From NCBI GenBank assembly GCA_025062275.1, contig JANXAP010000005.1:1-56719 (forward strand): a stretch of DNA of 56,719 nucleotides, given 5' to 3'. Below the pieces are notes generated by a model that made no database searches, was not told where the DNA came from, and saw nothing but the letters and a program-made list of their open reading frames with translations. Shown piece after piece: positions 27,068 to 35,295 of this stretch. This DNA comes from Dehalococcoidia bacterium. GTDB lineage: Bacteria > Chloroflexota > Dehalococcoidia > SM23-28-2 > HRBIN24. Position 1 is the first letter of the stretch, and every line of letters begins with the position of its first letter. The translations under genes were made by a program, and so were the position numbers.

Positions 27068-27091
27068 GTAAACTGTTACCGGACTGTTTAC
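27068..27091. repeat. 24-nt inverted repeat GTAAACnGT...ACnGTTTAC
   Basis: Eight of nine positions in each half-site are symmetric (GTAAACTGT / ACTGTTTAC). The right half, ACTGTTTACCG, is also a near direct repeat of ACTGTTACCGG within it. The form is typical of a dimeric repressor site, and it lies midway between the divergent genes. Confidence 0.4.
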
Positions 27092-27334
27092 CGAGCTTTC
27101 GTGCGACGGCGCTGGCGATCGACAGTGCAGCTCAGTTGCGTGGACGCGGGAGATAGCCCAGATACGCACCGAGGTCCGAATGGGCATTTGTGACCGAGTT
27201 GAGGCAAGCTGTCGAGCCGATGGTAACAGCCGGACTGACCCAGATACGGCAGCGACGAGCATACAGATACGAAATAGGCCGTGAGCTATATCACGCCATA
27301 GAGATAGAGTAGGAATTCCCGCTGGAGGAGGACG

Positions 27335-27913
27335 TTGCCGGCCCCTGAGGCACCCCTGCCCGAACGCGCCATCGACAGCCGCCACCTGTATCGCGGCCGC
27401 ATCCTCAACCTGCGTCTGGACACAGTGGAGCTGCCCCGCGGGGGCACCGCCCAGCGCGAGATCGTGGAGCACGGCGACGTGGCCGCCATCGTGCCGATCG
27501 ACCATCTGGGGAACGTAGTGCTGGTACGTCAGTTCCGGCTGGCCGTCGGCAGCGATCTGCTGGAAGTGCCAGCGGGTGGCATCGATCCCGGCGAGACGCC
27601 GGAGGAGGCGGCCCAGCGGGAGCTAGCCGAGGAGACGGGCCTCCGTGCCCGCCAGCTGCGCCGGCTGGGCGGCTTCTACGTCTCTCCGGGCTACACCAGC
27701 GAGTTCATCCACGTCTTCCTGGCACAGGGGCTTGAGCCGACCAGCGTGACCGCCGACCCGGACGAGGACATCGTCGTCGAGAGGGTGCAGCTCTCCAGGT
27801 CGTTGGAGCTGATACGGGAGGGCGCCATCCGCGACGCCAAAAGCATCGTCGGGCTATTATGGGCAGCCCGAGAGCTTGGCCTGCTCGTTGAAGCTAAGAG
27901 GGGCGGACATTAG
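27335..27913 (+). CDS. Nudix hydrolase, ADP-ribose pyrophosphatase type
   Basis: A 192-aa Nudix enzyme, most like ADP-ribose pyrophosphatases that hydrolyse ADP-ribose to AMP and ribose 5-phosphate. The full Nudix box is at residues 81-103 (GGIDPGETPEEAAQRELAEE...GL), preceded by VVLVRQFRLAVGSDLLEVP, the usual ADP-ribose-family strand. I use the TTG start at 27335 because GGAGGAGG lies just upstream and no ATG or GTG gives the complete N-terminal domain. The sdh promoter is inside its last codons. The exact nucleotide substrate is inferred from overall similarity. Confidence 0.9.
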   Translation: MPAPEAPLPERAIDSRHLYRGRILNLRLDTVELPRGGTAQREIVEHGDVAAIVPIDHLGNVVLVRQFRLAVGSDLLEVPAGGIDPGETPEEAAQRELAEETGLRARQLRRLGGFYVSPGYTSEFIHVFLAQGLEPTSVTADPDEDIVVERVQLSRSLELIREGAIRDAKSIVGLLWAARELGLLVEAKRGGH

Positions 27914-27916
27914 AAT
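27888..27916 (+). promoter_or_regulatory. Promoter of the sdh operon, inside the Nudix gene end
   Basis: TTGAAG (27888-27893), exactly 17 nt, TAGAAT (27911-27916). It predicts a leader of about 74 nt. In that leader ACCTC (27972-27976) can pair with GAGGT (27984-27988) and would cover the sdhC ribosome site. Confidence 0.5.
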
Positions 27917-27996
27917 GTCTTTGGCTGTCGAGGTTTGGGAAACGGACGACAACTTTCCCTCGGGGCCCGTGACCTCTCGTTCGGAGGTTTCTGACG

Positions 27997-28797
27997 ATGG
28001 CACAACGCCAGGCCGTCTTCCCCCCTCACCGCTTGGGGATCGCCGCCACCCTGCGCCGCGACACCTGGTGGCTGGAGCCGTTGCTCTTCGCCATTGGCCT
28101 CGTCGCCTTCTTCGGATATCTTTCCGTCTCCGCCTTTCTGGACCGGTGGGCATTCGAGATCGGCCCCTATCATTCGCCTGTTTTTGAGTTCGGCCCCTTC
28201 ATCTTCCTCGAAGACAAGCTCAAGGAAGGCTTCGGCCCGTGGTTCCTGTCCCCCGCCTTCATCATTCTGTGGGGGCCAGCGGGGTTCCGCCTGACCTGCT
28301 ATTACTTCAGGAAGGCGTATTACCGGGCCATCTTCTGGGCGCCACCCGCATGCGCCGTGGGCGACTTGCCTACGCGCTATCACGGCGAAACACGGTTCCC
28401 GTTCCTGCTGCAGAACCTGCACCGCTACTTCATGTACGTTGCCCTCGTGCTGGTATGGTTCCAGTGGGCGAATGCCATACGCGGGTTCCACGACCCTGAC
28501 GAAGGCTGGGGGATAGGGCTGGGGTCGGTCTTCTTGGTCGTCGACTCTGCCTTGCTTTCCCTCTACCTGTTCTCCTGTCATGCCCTGCGGCACCTGGTGG
28601 GCGGCGGCCTGGACTGCTTCTCCTGCTCGCGCTGGAACATGGTGCGCAAGCGGGGCTGGGACGTTGTTAGCCGCTTGAACGCGAATCACGGTCTGTGGGC
28701 ATGGCTGAGCCTGTTCAGCGTTGCCTTGACCGACGTCTACATACGCCTGGTGGCCAACGGCCACATCACGGACCCCAACACCTGGAACAGTTTCTAG
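27997..28797 (+). CDS. sdhC: Succinate dehydrogenase membrane anchor (cytochrome b) subunit, single-polypeptide type
   Basis: Integral membrane subunit of the succinate dehydrogenase/fumarate reductase complex, 266 aa. About five hydrophobic spans lie near residues 26-47, 83-101, 143-163, 176-200 and 230-252. His residues near membrane segments (LHRYFMY, SCHALRHLVGG, NANHGLW) are candidate heme b ligands. Size and layout match the single anchor proteins of the actinobacterial Sdh1 type and not a separate SdhC/SdhD pair. A GGAGG site lies 9 nt before the ATG. It is followed directly by sdhA and sdhB. Confidence 0.82.
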   Translation: MAQRQAVFPPHRLGIAATLRRDTWWLEPLLFAIGLVAFFGYLSVSAFLDRWAFEIGPYHSPVFEFGPFIFLEDKLKEGFGPWFLSPAFIILWGPAGFRLTCYYFRKAYYRAIFWAPPACAVGDLPTRYHGETRFPFLLQNLHRYFMYVALVLVWFQWANAIRGFHDPDEGWGIGLGSVFLVVDSALLSLYLFSCHALRHLVGGGLDCFSCSRWNMVRKRGWDVVSRLNANHGLWAWLSLFSVALTDVYIRLVANGHITDPNTWNSF

Positions 28798-28800
28798 GGG

Positions 28801-30606
28801 GTGGAGGCAGTGCCCGGCTACGAAGTGCACGAATACGACGTCCTGGTGGTGGGCGCCGGCGGTGCCGGCCTGCGGTCCGCCATCGCCGCTGCCGAGGAGG
28901 GCGCCCGCACGGCCGTAGTCTGCAAGTCCCTCCTGGGGAAGGCCCACACGGTCATGGCCGAGGGTGGCATTGCCGCTGCCCTGGGCACCGTGGACCCCGA
29001 TGACAACTGGCGCGTCCACTTCCGCGATACCATGCGCGGCGGCAAGCTGATGAACGACTGGCGCATGGCCATGATCCATGCCCAGGAGGCGCCCGAGCGG
29101 GTGCTGGAGCTGGAGCGCTGGGGCGCTGTCTTCGACCGCACCAAGGACGGCCGCATCCTGCAGCGGCCCTTCGGCGGCCATCGCTATTCCCGCCTGGCCC
29201 ATGTGGGGGACCGCACCGGCCTGGAGATGATCCGCACCTTGCAGCAGAAAGCTGTGTCTCTCGGCATCGACGTCTTCATGGAGACCACCGTCAGTCGAAT
29301 CCTGACCGACGCCGGCCGAGTGGCCGGGGCCGTGGCCTACCGTCGCGAGTCGGGGGAGTTGCTGGTCTTCCGCGCCCGGGCAGTGGTGCTGGCCACAGGC
29401 GGTGTGGGCAAGTGCTACAAGATAACATCCAACTCCTGGGAGTACACCGGCGATGGCCATTCCCTGGCCTACTGGGCCGGCGCCGACCTGCTGGGCATGG
29501 AGTTCGTCCAGTTCCACCCTACCGGGATGGTCTGGCCGCCCAGCGTCCGGGGCATCCTGGTCACCGAGGGCGTGCGCGGCGAGGGCGGGGTGCTGCTCAA
29601 TAACAGGGGCGAGCGCTTCATGTTCAACTACATACCCGACTACTACCGTGCCGAAACGGCAGAGACCGTCGAGGAGGCCGACCGCTGGTACACCGACAAG
29701 CGCAACAACCGTCGCCCGCCGGAGCTACTGCCCCGGGACGTGGTAGCCCGCGCCATCAATTCCGAGATCAAGGCGGGGCGTGGCTCGCCCCACGGCGGCG
29801 TATTCCTGGACATCGCGACCCGCATGGGCAGGGAGCAGATCCTGCGCAAGCTGCCCGGCATGTACGAGCAGTTCCTGCGCCTGGCCGACGTGGACATCAC
29901 CAAGGAGCCCATGGAGGTAGGGCCCACCATGCACTACATCATGGGCGGGGTGCGGGTGGACCCGGAGACCGCCGCCACGACCGTCCCCGGCCTCTACGCA
30001 GCCGGGGAGGTGGCCGCTGGCCTGCACGGCGCCAATCGCCTCGGCGGCAACTCCCTCTCCGACTTGCTGGTGTTCGGACGCCGCGCGGGCCTCTATGCCG
30101 CCCGATATGCCGCTTCTCTGCCCCAGCTGCCCTCCATCAGCGGCGACGAGGTGGAGGAGATCGCCACCGAGATGTATGCCCCCTTCCACTGCAGCGACGG
30201 CGAGAACCCCTTCGCAATTCAGAAGGAGCTGCAAGAGACGATGCAGAATCTGGTGGGCATCGTCCGCACCGGCGAAGAGCTGCAGGAGGCCATCCGCCGC
30301 ATCCAGGACCTCAAGGAACGGGCGCAGCGGGTCTCGGTACCGGGGAACCAGCAGTACAATCCCGGCTGGCACCTGGCCATGGACCTGCGCTCCCTGCTGA
30401 CGGTGGCCGAGGCCATCGCCCTCTGCGCCCTCGAGCGCAAAGAGAGTCGGGGTGCCCACACCCGTGAGGACTACCCCAAGGAGGACCCGGAGCAGGCCAA
30501 GTTCAACCTCGTGGTGCGGCGCAACAGCGACGGACGACCCGTGCTGGACAAGCTCCCACATCCCGAGATGCCGGAAGAGGTCCGCAAGATTCTGGAGGAG
30601 GCGTAG
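28801..30606 (+). CDS. sdhA: Succinate dehydrogenase/fumarate reductase flavoprotein subunit
   Basis: FAD subunit carrying the succinate/fumarate site, 601 aa. The N-terminal dinucleotide motif is DVLVVGAGGAGLRSAIAA. AHTVMAEGGIAAALG contains the His that normally binds FAD covalently. QFHPTGMVWP and TEGVRGEGGVLLNNRGERFM form the active-site region, and GLHGANRLGGNSLSDLLVFGRRAG is the second FAD motif. The GTG at 28801 is used; a second GTG at 28810 is equally possible, because the ribosome site is poor for both. It lies 3 nt after sdhC and 3 nt before sdhB. The direction of catalysis cannot be told from sequence. The aerobic ring-cleavage dioxygenase in the window suggests succinate oxidation. 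Confidence 0.93.
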   Translation: MEAVPGYEVHEYDVLVVGAGGAGLRSAIAAAEEGARTAVVCKSLLGKAHTVMAEGGIAAALGTVDPDDNWRVHFRDTMRGGKLMNDWRMAMIHAQEAPERVLELERWGAVFDRTKDGRILQRPFGGHRYSRLAHVGDRTGLEMIRTLQQKAVSLGIDVFMETTVSRILTDAGRVAGAVAYRRESGELLVFRARAVVLATGGVGKCYKITSNSWEYTGDGHSLAYWAGADLLGMEFVQFHPTGMVWPPSVRGILVTEGVRGEGGVLLNNRGERFMFNYIPDYYRAETAETVEEADRWYTDKRNNRRPPELLPRDVVARAINSEIKAGRGSPHGGVFLDIATRMGREQILRKLPGMYEQFLRLADVDITKEPMEVGPTMHYIMGGVRVDPETAATTVPGLYAAGEVAAGLHGANRLGGNSLSDLLVFGRRAGLYAARYAASLPQLPSISGDEVEEIATEMYAPFHCSDGENPFAIQKELQETMQNLVGIVRTGEELQEAIRRIQDLKERAQRVSVPGNQQYNPGWHLAMDLRSLLTVAEAIALCALERKESRGAHTREDYPKEDPEQAKFNLVVRRNSDGRPVLDKLPHPEMPEEVRKILEEA

Positions 30607-30609
30607 CCC

Positions 30610-31377
30610 GTGGCCCTCAGGACCATCAGCATCTACCGAGGCGACAGGAGCGGCGGCCGCTTCGTGGACTTCCAGGTCGACGTAGAAGAGGGGAACGTCG
30701 TCCTGGACGTGGTGCTCAAGGTCCAGGCCGAGCAATCGCCCGACCTGGCCGTGCGCTGGAACTGCAAGGCCGGCCGCTGCGGGTCCTGCTCAGCCGAGAT
30801 CAACGGCTTCCCGCGTCTCATGTGCATGACCCGCATGAGCATGTTCCCGGCCGACCGCCCCGTGTACGTGGCGCCCCTCAAGACCTTCCCCATCATCAAG
30901 GACCTGGTGACGGACGTTTCCCTCAACTACGAGATCGCCAAGACCATCCCCCCCTTCCAGCCCCGTCCTCCGGACCCCGATGGCCTCTACCGCATGAGCC
31001 AGGAGGACGTGGACCGGGTCCAGGAGTTCCGCCGCTGCATCGAGTGTTTCCTCTGCCAGAACGTCTGCCACGTCATCCGTGACCATCCCGAGAACAAGGC
31101 CCGATTCTACGGCCCTCGCTGGTTCGTGCGCCTGGCTGAGCTGGAGATGCACCCTCTGGACACAGCCGACCGGCGTCAGCTCATCCGCGAGATGGCCGGC
31201 GTGGGCCTCTGCAACATCACCAAGTGTTGCACCGAGGTCTGTCCGGAGCACATCAGGATCACCGACAACGCCATCATCCCTCTGAAGGAGCGGGTGGCGG
31301 ACCTGTACTTCGACCCTCTGCGCTGGGTGGTCGACCGCCTGCGGGGGCGTCGCACCGGCCGTCCGAACGCTCCCTGA
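30610..31377 (+). CDS. sdhB: Succinate dehydrogenase/fumarate reductase iron-sulfur subunit
   Basis: Electron-transfer subunit of 255 aa. The [2Fe-2S] site is CKAGRCGSCSAEING near residue 57, and a following Cys is in LMCMTRM. The CIECFLCQNVC motif near 140 holds the [4Fe-4S] cluster, and CNITKCCTEVCPEHI near 199 supplies the remaining cluster ligands. It starts with GTG 3 nt after the sdhA stop and is the last gene of the operon, convergent with the fumarase subunit gene 46 nt away. Confidence 0.94.
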   Translation: MALRTISIYRGDRSGGRFVDFQVDVEEGNVVLDVVLKVQAEQSPDLAVRWNCKAGRCGSCSAEINGFPRLMCMTRMSMFPADRPVYVAPLKTFPIIKDLVTDVSLNYEIAKTIPPFQPRPPDPDGLYRMSQEDVDRVQEFRRCIECFLCQNVCHVIRDHPENKARFYGPRWFVRLAELEMHPLDTADRRQLIREMAGVGLCNITKCCTEVCPEHIRITDNAIIPLKERVADLYFDPLRWVVDRLRGRRTGRPNAP

Positions 31378-31423
31378 GCGAGAGGCTGCCCTAGGCCGCC
31401 ACGCAGAGCCTGAGGGGGGGGCT

Positions 31424-32161
31424 TTAGCTCCCACCCGGTGGTGGCAGCGCTGCCAGGCCCCGGCGAGCCGACCGGCACATGAACTCCACCGCCAGATAGG
31501 CCGCGCCCGTCCGTTCCCCAGCCACACAGAGGGCCAGCACCGGCAGGTCGCCAGCCGCAGCCCGTGCCGCCGCCAGAAGCTCCTCCTCCAGGCCGCAGGA
31601 GGGCGGGGCGTCCGCCGGGCTCAGCAGGGCCTGCAAGGCGGCCAACCGTGCCTCGGCCCGCGTGCTCCCTAGCCCCACGCCTACAAAGAGGGGCGGGCAG
31701 AGAAGTCTCCGCGCCCGGGACACGGCCCGCGCCACCGCCCTTGCCAGCGCGCCGTCATCGGCATCGCGGGGAATGGGCACGCAACGGGCCGCTCGCCGGG
31801 GGCTCCGCCCCTGGACCAGCACCCCGACGCAGCCCCGGGGAATGGCGCTGGCCCTGGCGAGAAAGGACGGCCCTCCCGTCCAGCCCTCGGCACGGGCGCG
31901 GCGTGCCGCCCTCTCGACCGCCGCCGCCATCGCTTCGTCGGCGACGAAAAAGACAGGGCGCCCCCTGTCCTCGCACAGGGGAAGCCCCTCGGCCTCGGCC
32001 TGTCGGCCATTGCGCAGGGCCTGGCCCAAGAGCAGACGAGATGGCCCGGCCGGTGCGGCCGCGAGAGCGACCTCGAGAGCAGCCGTCACGTCTGCAGGCA
32101 GCGAGCAGGCTGTGCGCCGCAACAGGGAGAGGATGGCCTCTGCCTGCAGGTCCCGGGCCAT
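31424..32161 (-). CDS. Class I (Fe-S) fumarase/tartrate dehydratase alpha subunit, divergent
   Basis: The 245-aa protein resembles the alpha subunit of two-subunit class I fumarases and tartrate dehydratases, which carry the [4Fe-4S] cluster. The three ligand positions are visible: LCEDRGRPVFFV (usual CQDTG), RLLCPPLFVGVGLGS (usual CPP...GIG) and VEFMCRSARRG (usual QCHAARR). The rest is unusually divergent and Ala/Arg-rich. The start is the ATG 10 nt after the malate dehydrogenase stop; upstream in-frame ATGs would lie inside that gene. A class I fumarase needs a beta subunit for catalysis, and none is adjacent or anywhere in the window. The family call is supported by the Cys motifs; activity as fumarase is inferred from the TCA neighbours. 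Confidence 0.75.
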   Translation of the reverse strand: MARDLQAEAILSLLRRTACSLPADVTAALEVALAAAPAGPSRLLLGQALRNGRQAEAEGLPLCEDRGRPVFFVADEAMAAAVERAARRARAEGWTGGPSFLARASAIPRGCVGVLVQGRSPRRAARCVPIPRDADDGALARAVARAVSRARRLLCPPLFVGVGLGSTRAEARLAALQALLSPADAPPSCGLEEELLAAARAAAGDLPVLALCVAGERTGAAYLAVEFMCRSARRGLAALPPPGGS

Positions 32162-32171
32162 CGTCGCATCG

Positions 32172-33098
32172 TCACTTGATGAGGGCCACCAGCTCGCGGA
32201 CGGCGTCGGCAGCCCTGCGCAGGCCATCCAGCTCGTCGGGGGCCAGAGGGGCCTCGTAGACGCGCTCCACGCCGCCGGCACCCAGGAGCACCGGCACTCC
32301 GGTGTAGGCGCCCTCGATGCCGTACTCCCCTTGCAGGTAGGCGCAGCAGGGGAGGACGCGCTTCTTGTCCAGCAGGATGGACTCCACCATGGCCACCGTA
32401 GCGGCTGCGGGGGCGTAGAAGGCTGAACCGGTCTTGAGCAGGCTCACCACCTCGGCGCCCCCGTTGCGCGTCCGCTGCACTATGGCCTCGATGCGCTCCC
32501 TGGGCAGGAGGTGAGTGAGGGGGATGCCGCCCACCATGGCGGTGCTGACGATGGGCACCATGGTAGCCTCGGTGTGGCCGCCCAGCACGTAGGCGTGCAC
32601 GTCCTCCACCGAGCAGCCCACCTCCCAGGCGATGAAGGTGCGGTAGCGGGCGCTGTCCAGCATACCGCCCTGGCCCACCACCCGCTCCCTGGGGAGGCCG
32701 GTCACATCGCGGGCCACATGGCACATGGCGTCCATGGGGTTGGCGAAGATTATGAAGATGGCGTCGGGCGATTGCTCCAGCGCCCGCTGGCAGACCTCGC
32801 GCACGATGCCGGCGTTGGTGTTGAGCAGCTCCTCGCGGGTCATGCCCGGGCGGCGCGGCACGCCGGAGGTGACGACGACCACGTCGGAGCCAGCCGTGTC
32901 GCGCCAGTCGTTGGTGCCGACGATGCGGGCATCGAAGCCCACCACCGGCGCCGACTGGGCCAGGTCCAACGCCTTGCCCTGGGGCAACCCCTCGATGACA
33001 TCGATCATGACTACGTCCACATAACCCGTCTCGGCCAGGCGCTGGGCCATGGTGCCGCCGGTCATGCCCGCGCCTACCACCGTCACCTTCCTGCGCAT
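32172..33098 (-). CDS. mdh: Malate dehydrogenase (LDH-like type)
   Basis: NAD-dependent interconversion of malate and oxaloacetate. The 308 aa have VVGAGMTGG at 7-15 for NAD. SGVPRRPGMTREELL near 78-92 carries Arg residues at the substrate loop that mark malate and not lactate specificity. IFANPMDAMCHVA follows, and the catalytic His is in YVLGGHTEATMVP near 174. It is the LDH-like MDH type common in Chloroflexota and other phyla. It lies 42 nt after isocitrate dehydrogenase and 10 nt before the fumarase alpha gene. Confidence 0.95.
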   Translation of the reverse strand: MRRKVTVVGAGMTGGTMAQRLAETGYVDVVMIDVIEGLPQGKALDLAQSAPVVGFDARIVGTNDWRDTAGSDVVVVTSGVPRRPGMTREELLNTNAGIVREVCQRALEQSPDAIFIIFANPMDAMCHVARDVTGLPRERVVGQGGMLDSARYRTFIAWEVGCSVEDVHAYVLGGHTEATMVPIVSTAMVGGIPLTHLLPRERIEAIVQRTRNGGAEVVSLLKTGSAFYAPAAATVAMVESILLDKKRVLPCCAYLQGEYGIEGAYTGVPVLLGAGGVERVYEAPLAPDELDGLRRAADAVRELVALIK

Positions 33099-33140
33099 GG
33101 TTTCCTCCTGAGGGATGTGGGGGACGGGCCGGGGCAGGCC

Positions 33141-34259
33141 TCAGTCCATGTGGCGCAGCTTCTCGATGATGGCGTCGGCCACCTGGGAGGTGCCCACGGC
33201 TGTGGGGTCATCTCGCTGCGGCTTCATGTCGTAGGTCACCGACTTGCCCTCGCGGATGACGGCCGCCATGGCCTGCTCCATGCGGTCGGCAGCCGCTCCC
33301 TCGCCCAGGTAGCGCAGCATCATCACCGCCGAGAACATCATGGCCATGGGGTTGACCTTGTTCTGGCCGGCATATCTGGGAGCGCTGCCGTGCACCGGCT
33401 CGAACACGGCCAGGTCGTCGCCGAAGTTGGCGCCCGGGGCCACCCCCAGGCCGCCGATGAGGCCGGCGCACAAGTCCGAGAGGATGTCGCCGTACAGGTT
33501 GGGCAGCACCAGCACATCATAGTTTTCGGGGCGCTGCACCAGCTGCATGGTCATGTTGTCCACCAGCACCTCTTCGTACTGGATGTCGGGGTAATCTTCG
33601 GCCACCCGCCGCGCCACGGCGAAGAAGAGGCCATCGGTGTACTTGAGGATGTTGTCCTTGGCCACGGCTGTGACCTTCCGCCTCCCGTAGGCGCGAGCGT
33701 ATTCAAAGGCAAAGCGGACTATGCGCTCGCTCCCCCACTCGGAGATGACCTTCAGACTGAGGCCAGCGTCCTCGCGGATGGGCTCCATGCCGTTCTGGAC
33801 GCAAAGGTCGGAGACGACGCGGATGGCCGGGTGCCCCTTCTCGAACTCCAGGCCGGCATACAGGTCCTCGTGGTTCTCCCGCACGATGACCAGGTCGATG
33901 TTCTCGTAACGGCTGCGCACGCCGGGGTACCACTTGGCCGGCCGCACACAGGCGTAGAGGTCCAGCAGCTTACGCAGGGCCACGTTGACGCTGCGGAACC
34001 CTCCTCCTCGCGGCGTGGTGATGGGGCCCTTGAGGGCCACCTTGTTGCGCCGCACCGACTCCAGCACGTCGTCCGGCAGCACGCTGCCGAACTTCTCGAG
34101 GGCATTGATGCCCGCCTCCTTCACCTCCCAGTCGATGGGCACGCCGGTGGCCTCCACCACCCGCACTGTGGCCTCGGTGATCTCGGGCCCGGTGCCATCG
34201 CCCGGGATGAGGGTGATGCGGTAGGGGGGACGCAAGTCGTTGCGTTGCAGCGTTACCAT
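33141..34259 (-). CDS. Isocitrate dehydrogenase (isocitrate/isopropylmalate dehydrogenase family)
   Basis: Decarboxylating dehydrogenase of 372 aa. ITLIPGDGTGPEI is the N-terminal signature. SVNVALRKLLDLYACVRP is the substrate loop, where Ser-Val-Asn typifies isocitrate enzymes as opposed to isopropylmalate ones. NLYGDILSDLCAGLIGGLGV is the family pattern near 255, and the cofactor region reads HGSAPRYAGQNKVNPMA. Length and motifs fit the NAD-type homoisocitrate/isocitrate subgroup, but NAD versus NADP use is not certain. It lies after a 166-nt gap and hairpin from korB and heads the IDH-MDH-fumarase gene run. Confidence 0.88.
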   Translation of the reverse strand: MVTLQRNDLRPPYRITLIPGDGTGPEITEATVRVVEATGVPIDWEVKEAGINALEKFGSVLPDDVLESVRRNKVALKGPITTPRGGGFRSVNVALRKLLDLYACVRPAKWYPGVRSRYENIDLVIVRENHEDLYAGLEFEKGHPAIRVVSDLCVQNGMEPIREDAGLSLKVISEWGSERIVRFAFEYARAYGRRKVTAVAKDNILKYTDGLFFAVARRVAEDYPDIQYEEVLVDNMTMQLVQRPENYDVLVLPNLYGDILSDLCAGLIGGLGVAPGANFGDDLAVFEPVHGSAPRYAGQNKVNPMAMMFSAVMMLRYLGEGAAADRMEQAMAAVIREGKSVTYDMKPQRDDPTAVGTSQVADAIIEKLRHMD

Positions 34260-34372
34260 GCTCCGAACTCCCTCGCTCTGAGGATGTGTCGCGGGGCCGC
34301 CCCTGCGGCCCGCCTCCGGCCCCGGGGTGGCCCCCTATCGTCGCCCATCGCTCGCTGCCCTCGTCAGTAGGC

Positions 34373-34396
34373 GGCCCCGCCCGTGCAGGCGGGGCC
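34373..34396. terminator. Hairpin between korB and isocitrate dehydrogenase genes
   Basis: A perfect 9-bp stem, GGCCCCGCC / GGCGGGGCC, with a 6-nt loop, 30 nt beyond the korB stop. No T tract follows. It may attenuate read-through from korAB into the isocitrate dehydrogenase gene, or stabilise the korAB message end. Confidence 0.4.
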
Positions 34397-34425
34397 GGCA
34401 TCGTCTCGCTACCGGCCAGGCATGC

Positions 34426-35295
34426 TCAGGAGAAGCGCTCCTGCAGGAAGCGGGCCAGGTCGAACTCCTCCCGGTTCGGCTCCAGCTCCCGCACCTGCAG
34501 CTCGTAGACCGGGCGCTCCTCGCGATAGAAGATGCCCAGGTGAACCCTGTCCTCCGTCAGGGCCAGCTCCATGGCTGCCTTCAGGTCGCTGGTGTCCCAG
34601 CCCTCGGGCATCTCCGTCACCCGCTGGTCATAGAAGTCGTAGGTGTTGTAGAACTCGGCGCAGGGGCTGTGGACGTGGATGAAGGCGAACCCCTTGTGCT
34701 TGATCCCCTCCACAATGAGCTGGGCCAGCTCGTTGGGACGGGCCGAGTAGCCCCTGGCCACGAAGGTGGCCCCGGCAGCCAGGGCCATCAGCACCGGGTT
34801 CATGGGCTTGGCGATCACCCCGTAGGGGGTGGACTTGGTCTTCTGCCCCGTGAAGGAGGTGGGCGAGGCCTGGGCCTTGGTCAGGCCGTAGGTCTGGTTG
34901 TCCATCATGATGCAGGTGACGTCGATGTTGCGAGCGGCCGCATGGGGCAGGTGCCCCATGCCGATGGCCATCAGGTCGCCATCGCCCCCCATTACCAGCA
35001 CCGTCAGGTCGGGGCGGGTCAGCTTGATGCCCGTGGCGATGGGCAGCGCCCGCCCGTGGACGCCGTGGAAACCGAAGGTGCTCATGAAGTATGGGGCGCG
35101 GCTGGAGCAGCCGATGCCCGATACCACCACCACCTGGTGCTTGGGCAACTGCAGGGCGGCCAAAGCCTTGAAGGTGGCGCTCAGCACGCCGAAGTCGCCA
35201 CACCCCGGGCACCATACAGGCTTCTGGTCGCCACGATAGTCCTTGACCGTCAGCACTTCCGAGGGGCGTTCGGCAGTGGCGGCACCGTCAGGCAT
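34426..35295 (-). CDS. korB: 2-oxoacid:ferredoxin oxidoreductase beta subunit (KorB type)
   Basis: Thiamine-diphosphate subunit of a 2-oxoglutarate (or other 2-oxoacid):ferredoxin oxidoreductase, 289 aa. VWCPGCGDFGVL near residue 27 and GIGCSSRAPYF near 60 carry conserved Cys residues. MGGDGDLMAIGMGHL with NQTYGLTKAQASPTS forms the ThDP site. It overlaps korA by 8 nt. The pair converts 2-oxoglutarate to succinyl-CoA using ferredoxin in place of the NAD-linked dehydrogenase complex. The TCA neighbours favour 2-oxoglutarate as substrate. Confidence 0.92.
   Translation of the reverse strand: MPDGAATAERPSEVLTVKDYRGDQKPVWCPGCGDFGVLSATFKALAALQLPKHQVVVVSGIGCSSRAPYFMSTFGFHGVHGRALPIATGIKLTRPDLTVLVMGGDGDLMAIGMGHLPHAAARNIDVTCIMMDNQTYGLTKAQASPTSFTGQKTKSTPYGVIAKPMNPVLMALAAGATFVARGYSARPNELAQLIVEGIKHKGFAFIHVHSPCAEFYNTYDFYDQRVTEMPEGWDTSDLKAAMELALTEDRVHLGIFYREERPVYELQVRELEPNREEFDLARFLQERFS

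Larger units (their letters stand above)
26861..27334. other. Divergent intergenic region with several inverted repeats
   Basis: About 474 nt between the homogentisate operon (minus) and the Nudix gene (plus). It contains the minus-strand promoter and four inverted repeats, two of them listed separately. The core CCGGACTG is repeated at 27079-27086 and 27230-27237. No supported gene is present. A minus-strand open frame at 27002-27505 runs antisense through the Nudix gene and is not credible. Confidence 0.5.

Noticed and set aside
27002-27505. Minus-strand open frame covering part of the 26.9-27.3 kb gap
   Set aside because: It begins inside the Nudix gene in antisense and has no family features, so the gap is left as non-coding.
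27910-29517. Minus-strand open frame opposite sdhC and sdhA
   Set aside because: Shadow; the sdh motifs on plus are decisive.
31424-32281. Longer version of the fumarase alpha gene starting at 32281
   Set aside because: The extra 40 residues lie inside malate dehydrogenase and are not family-like; the ATG at 32161 after the mdh stop is preferred.
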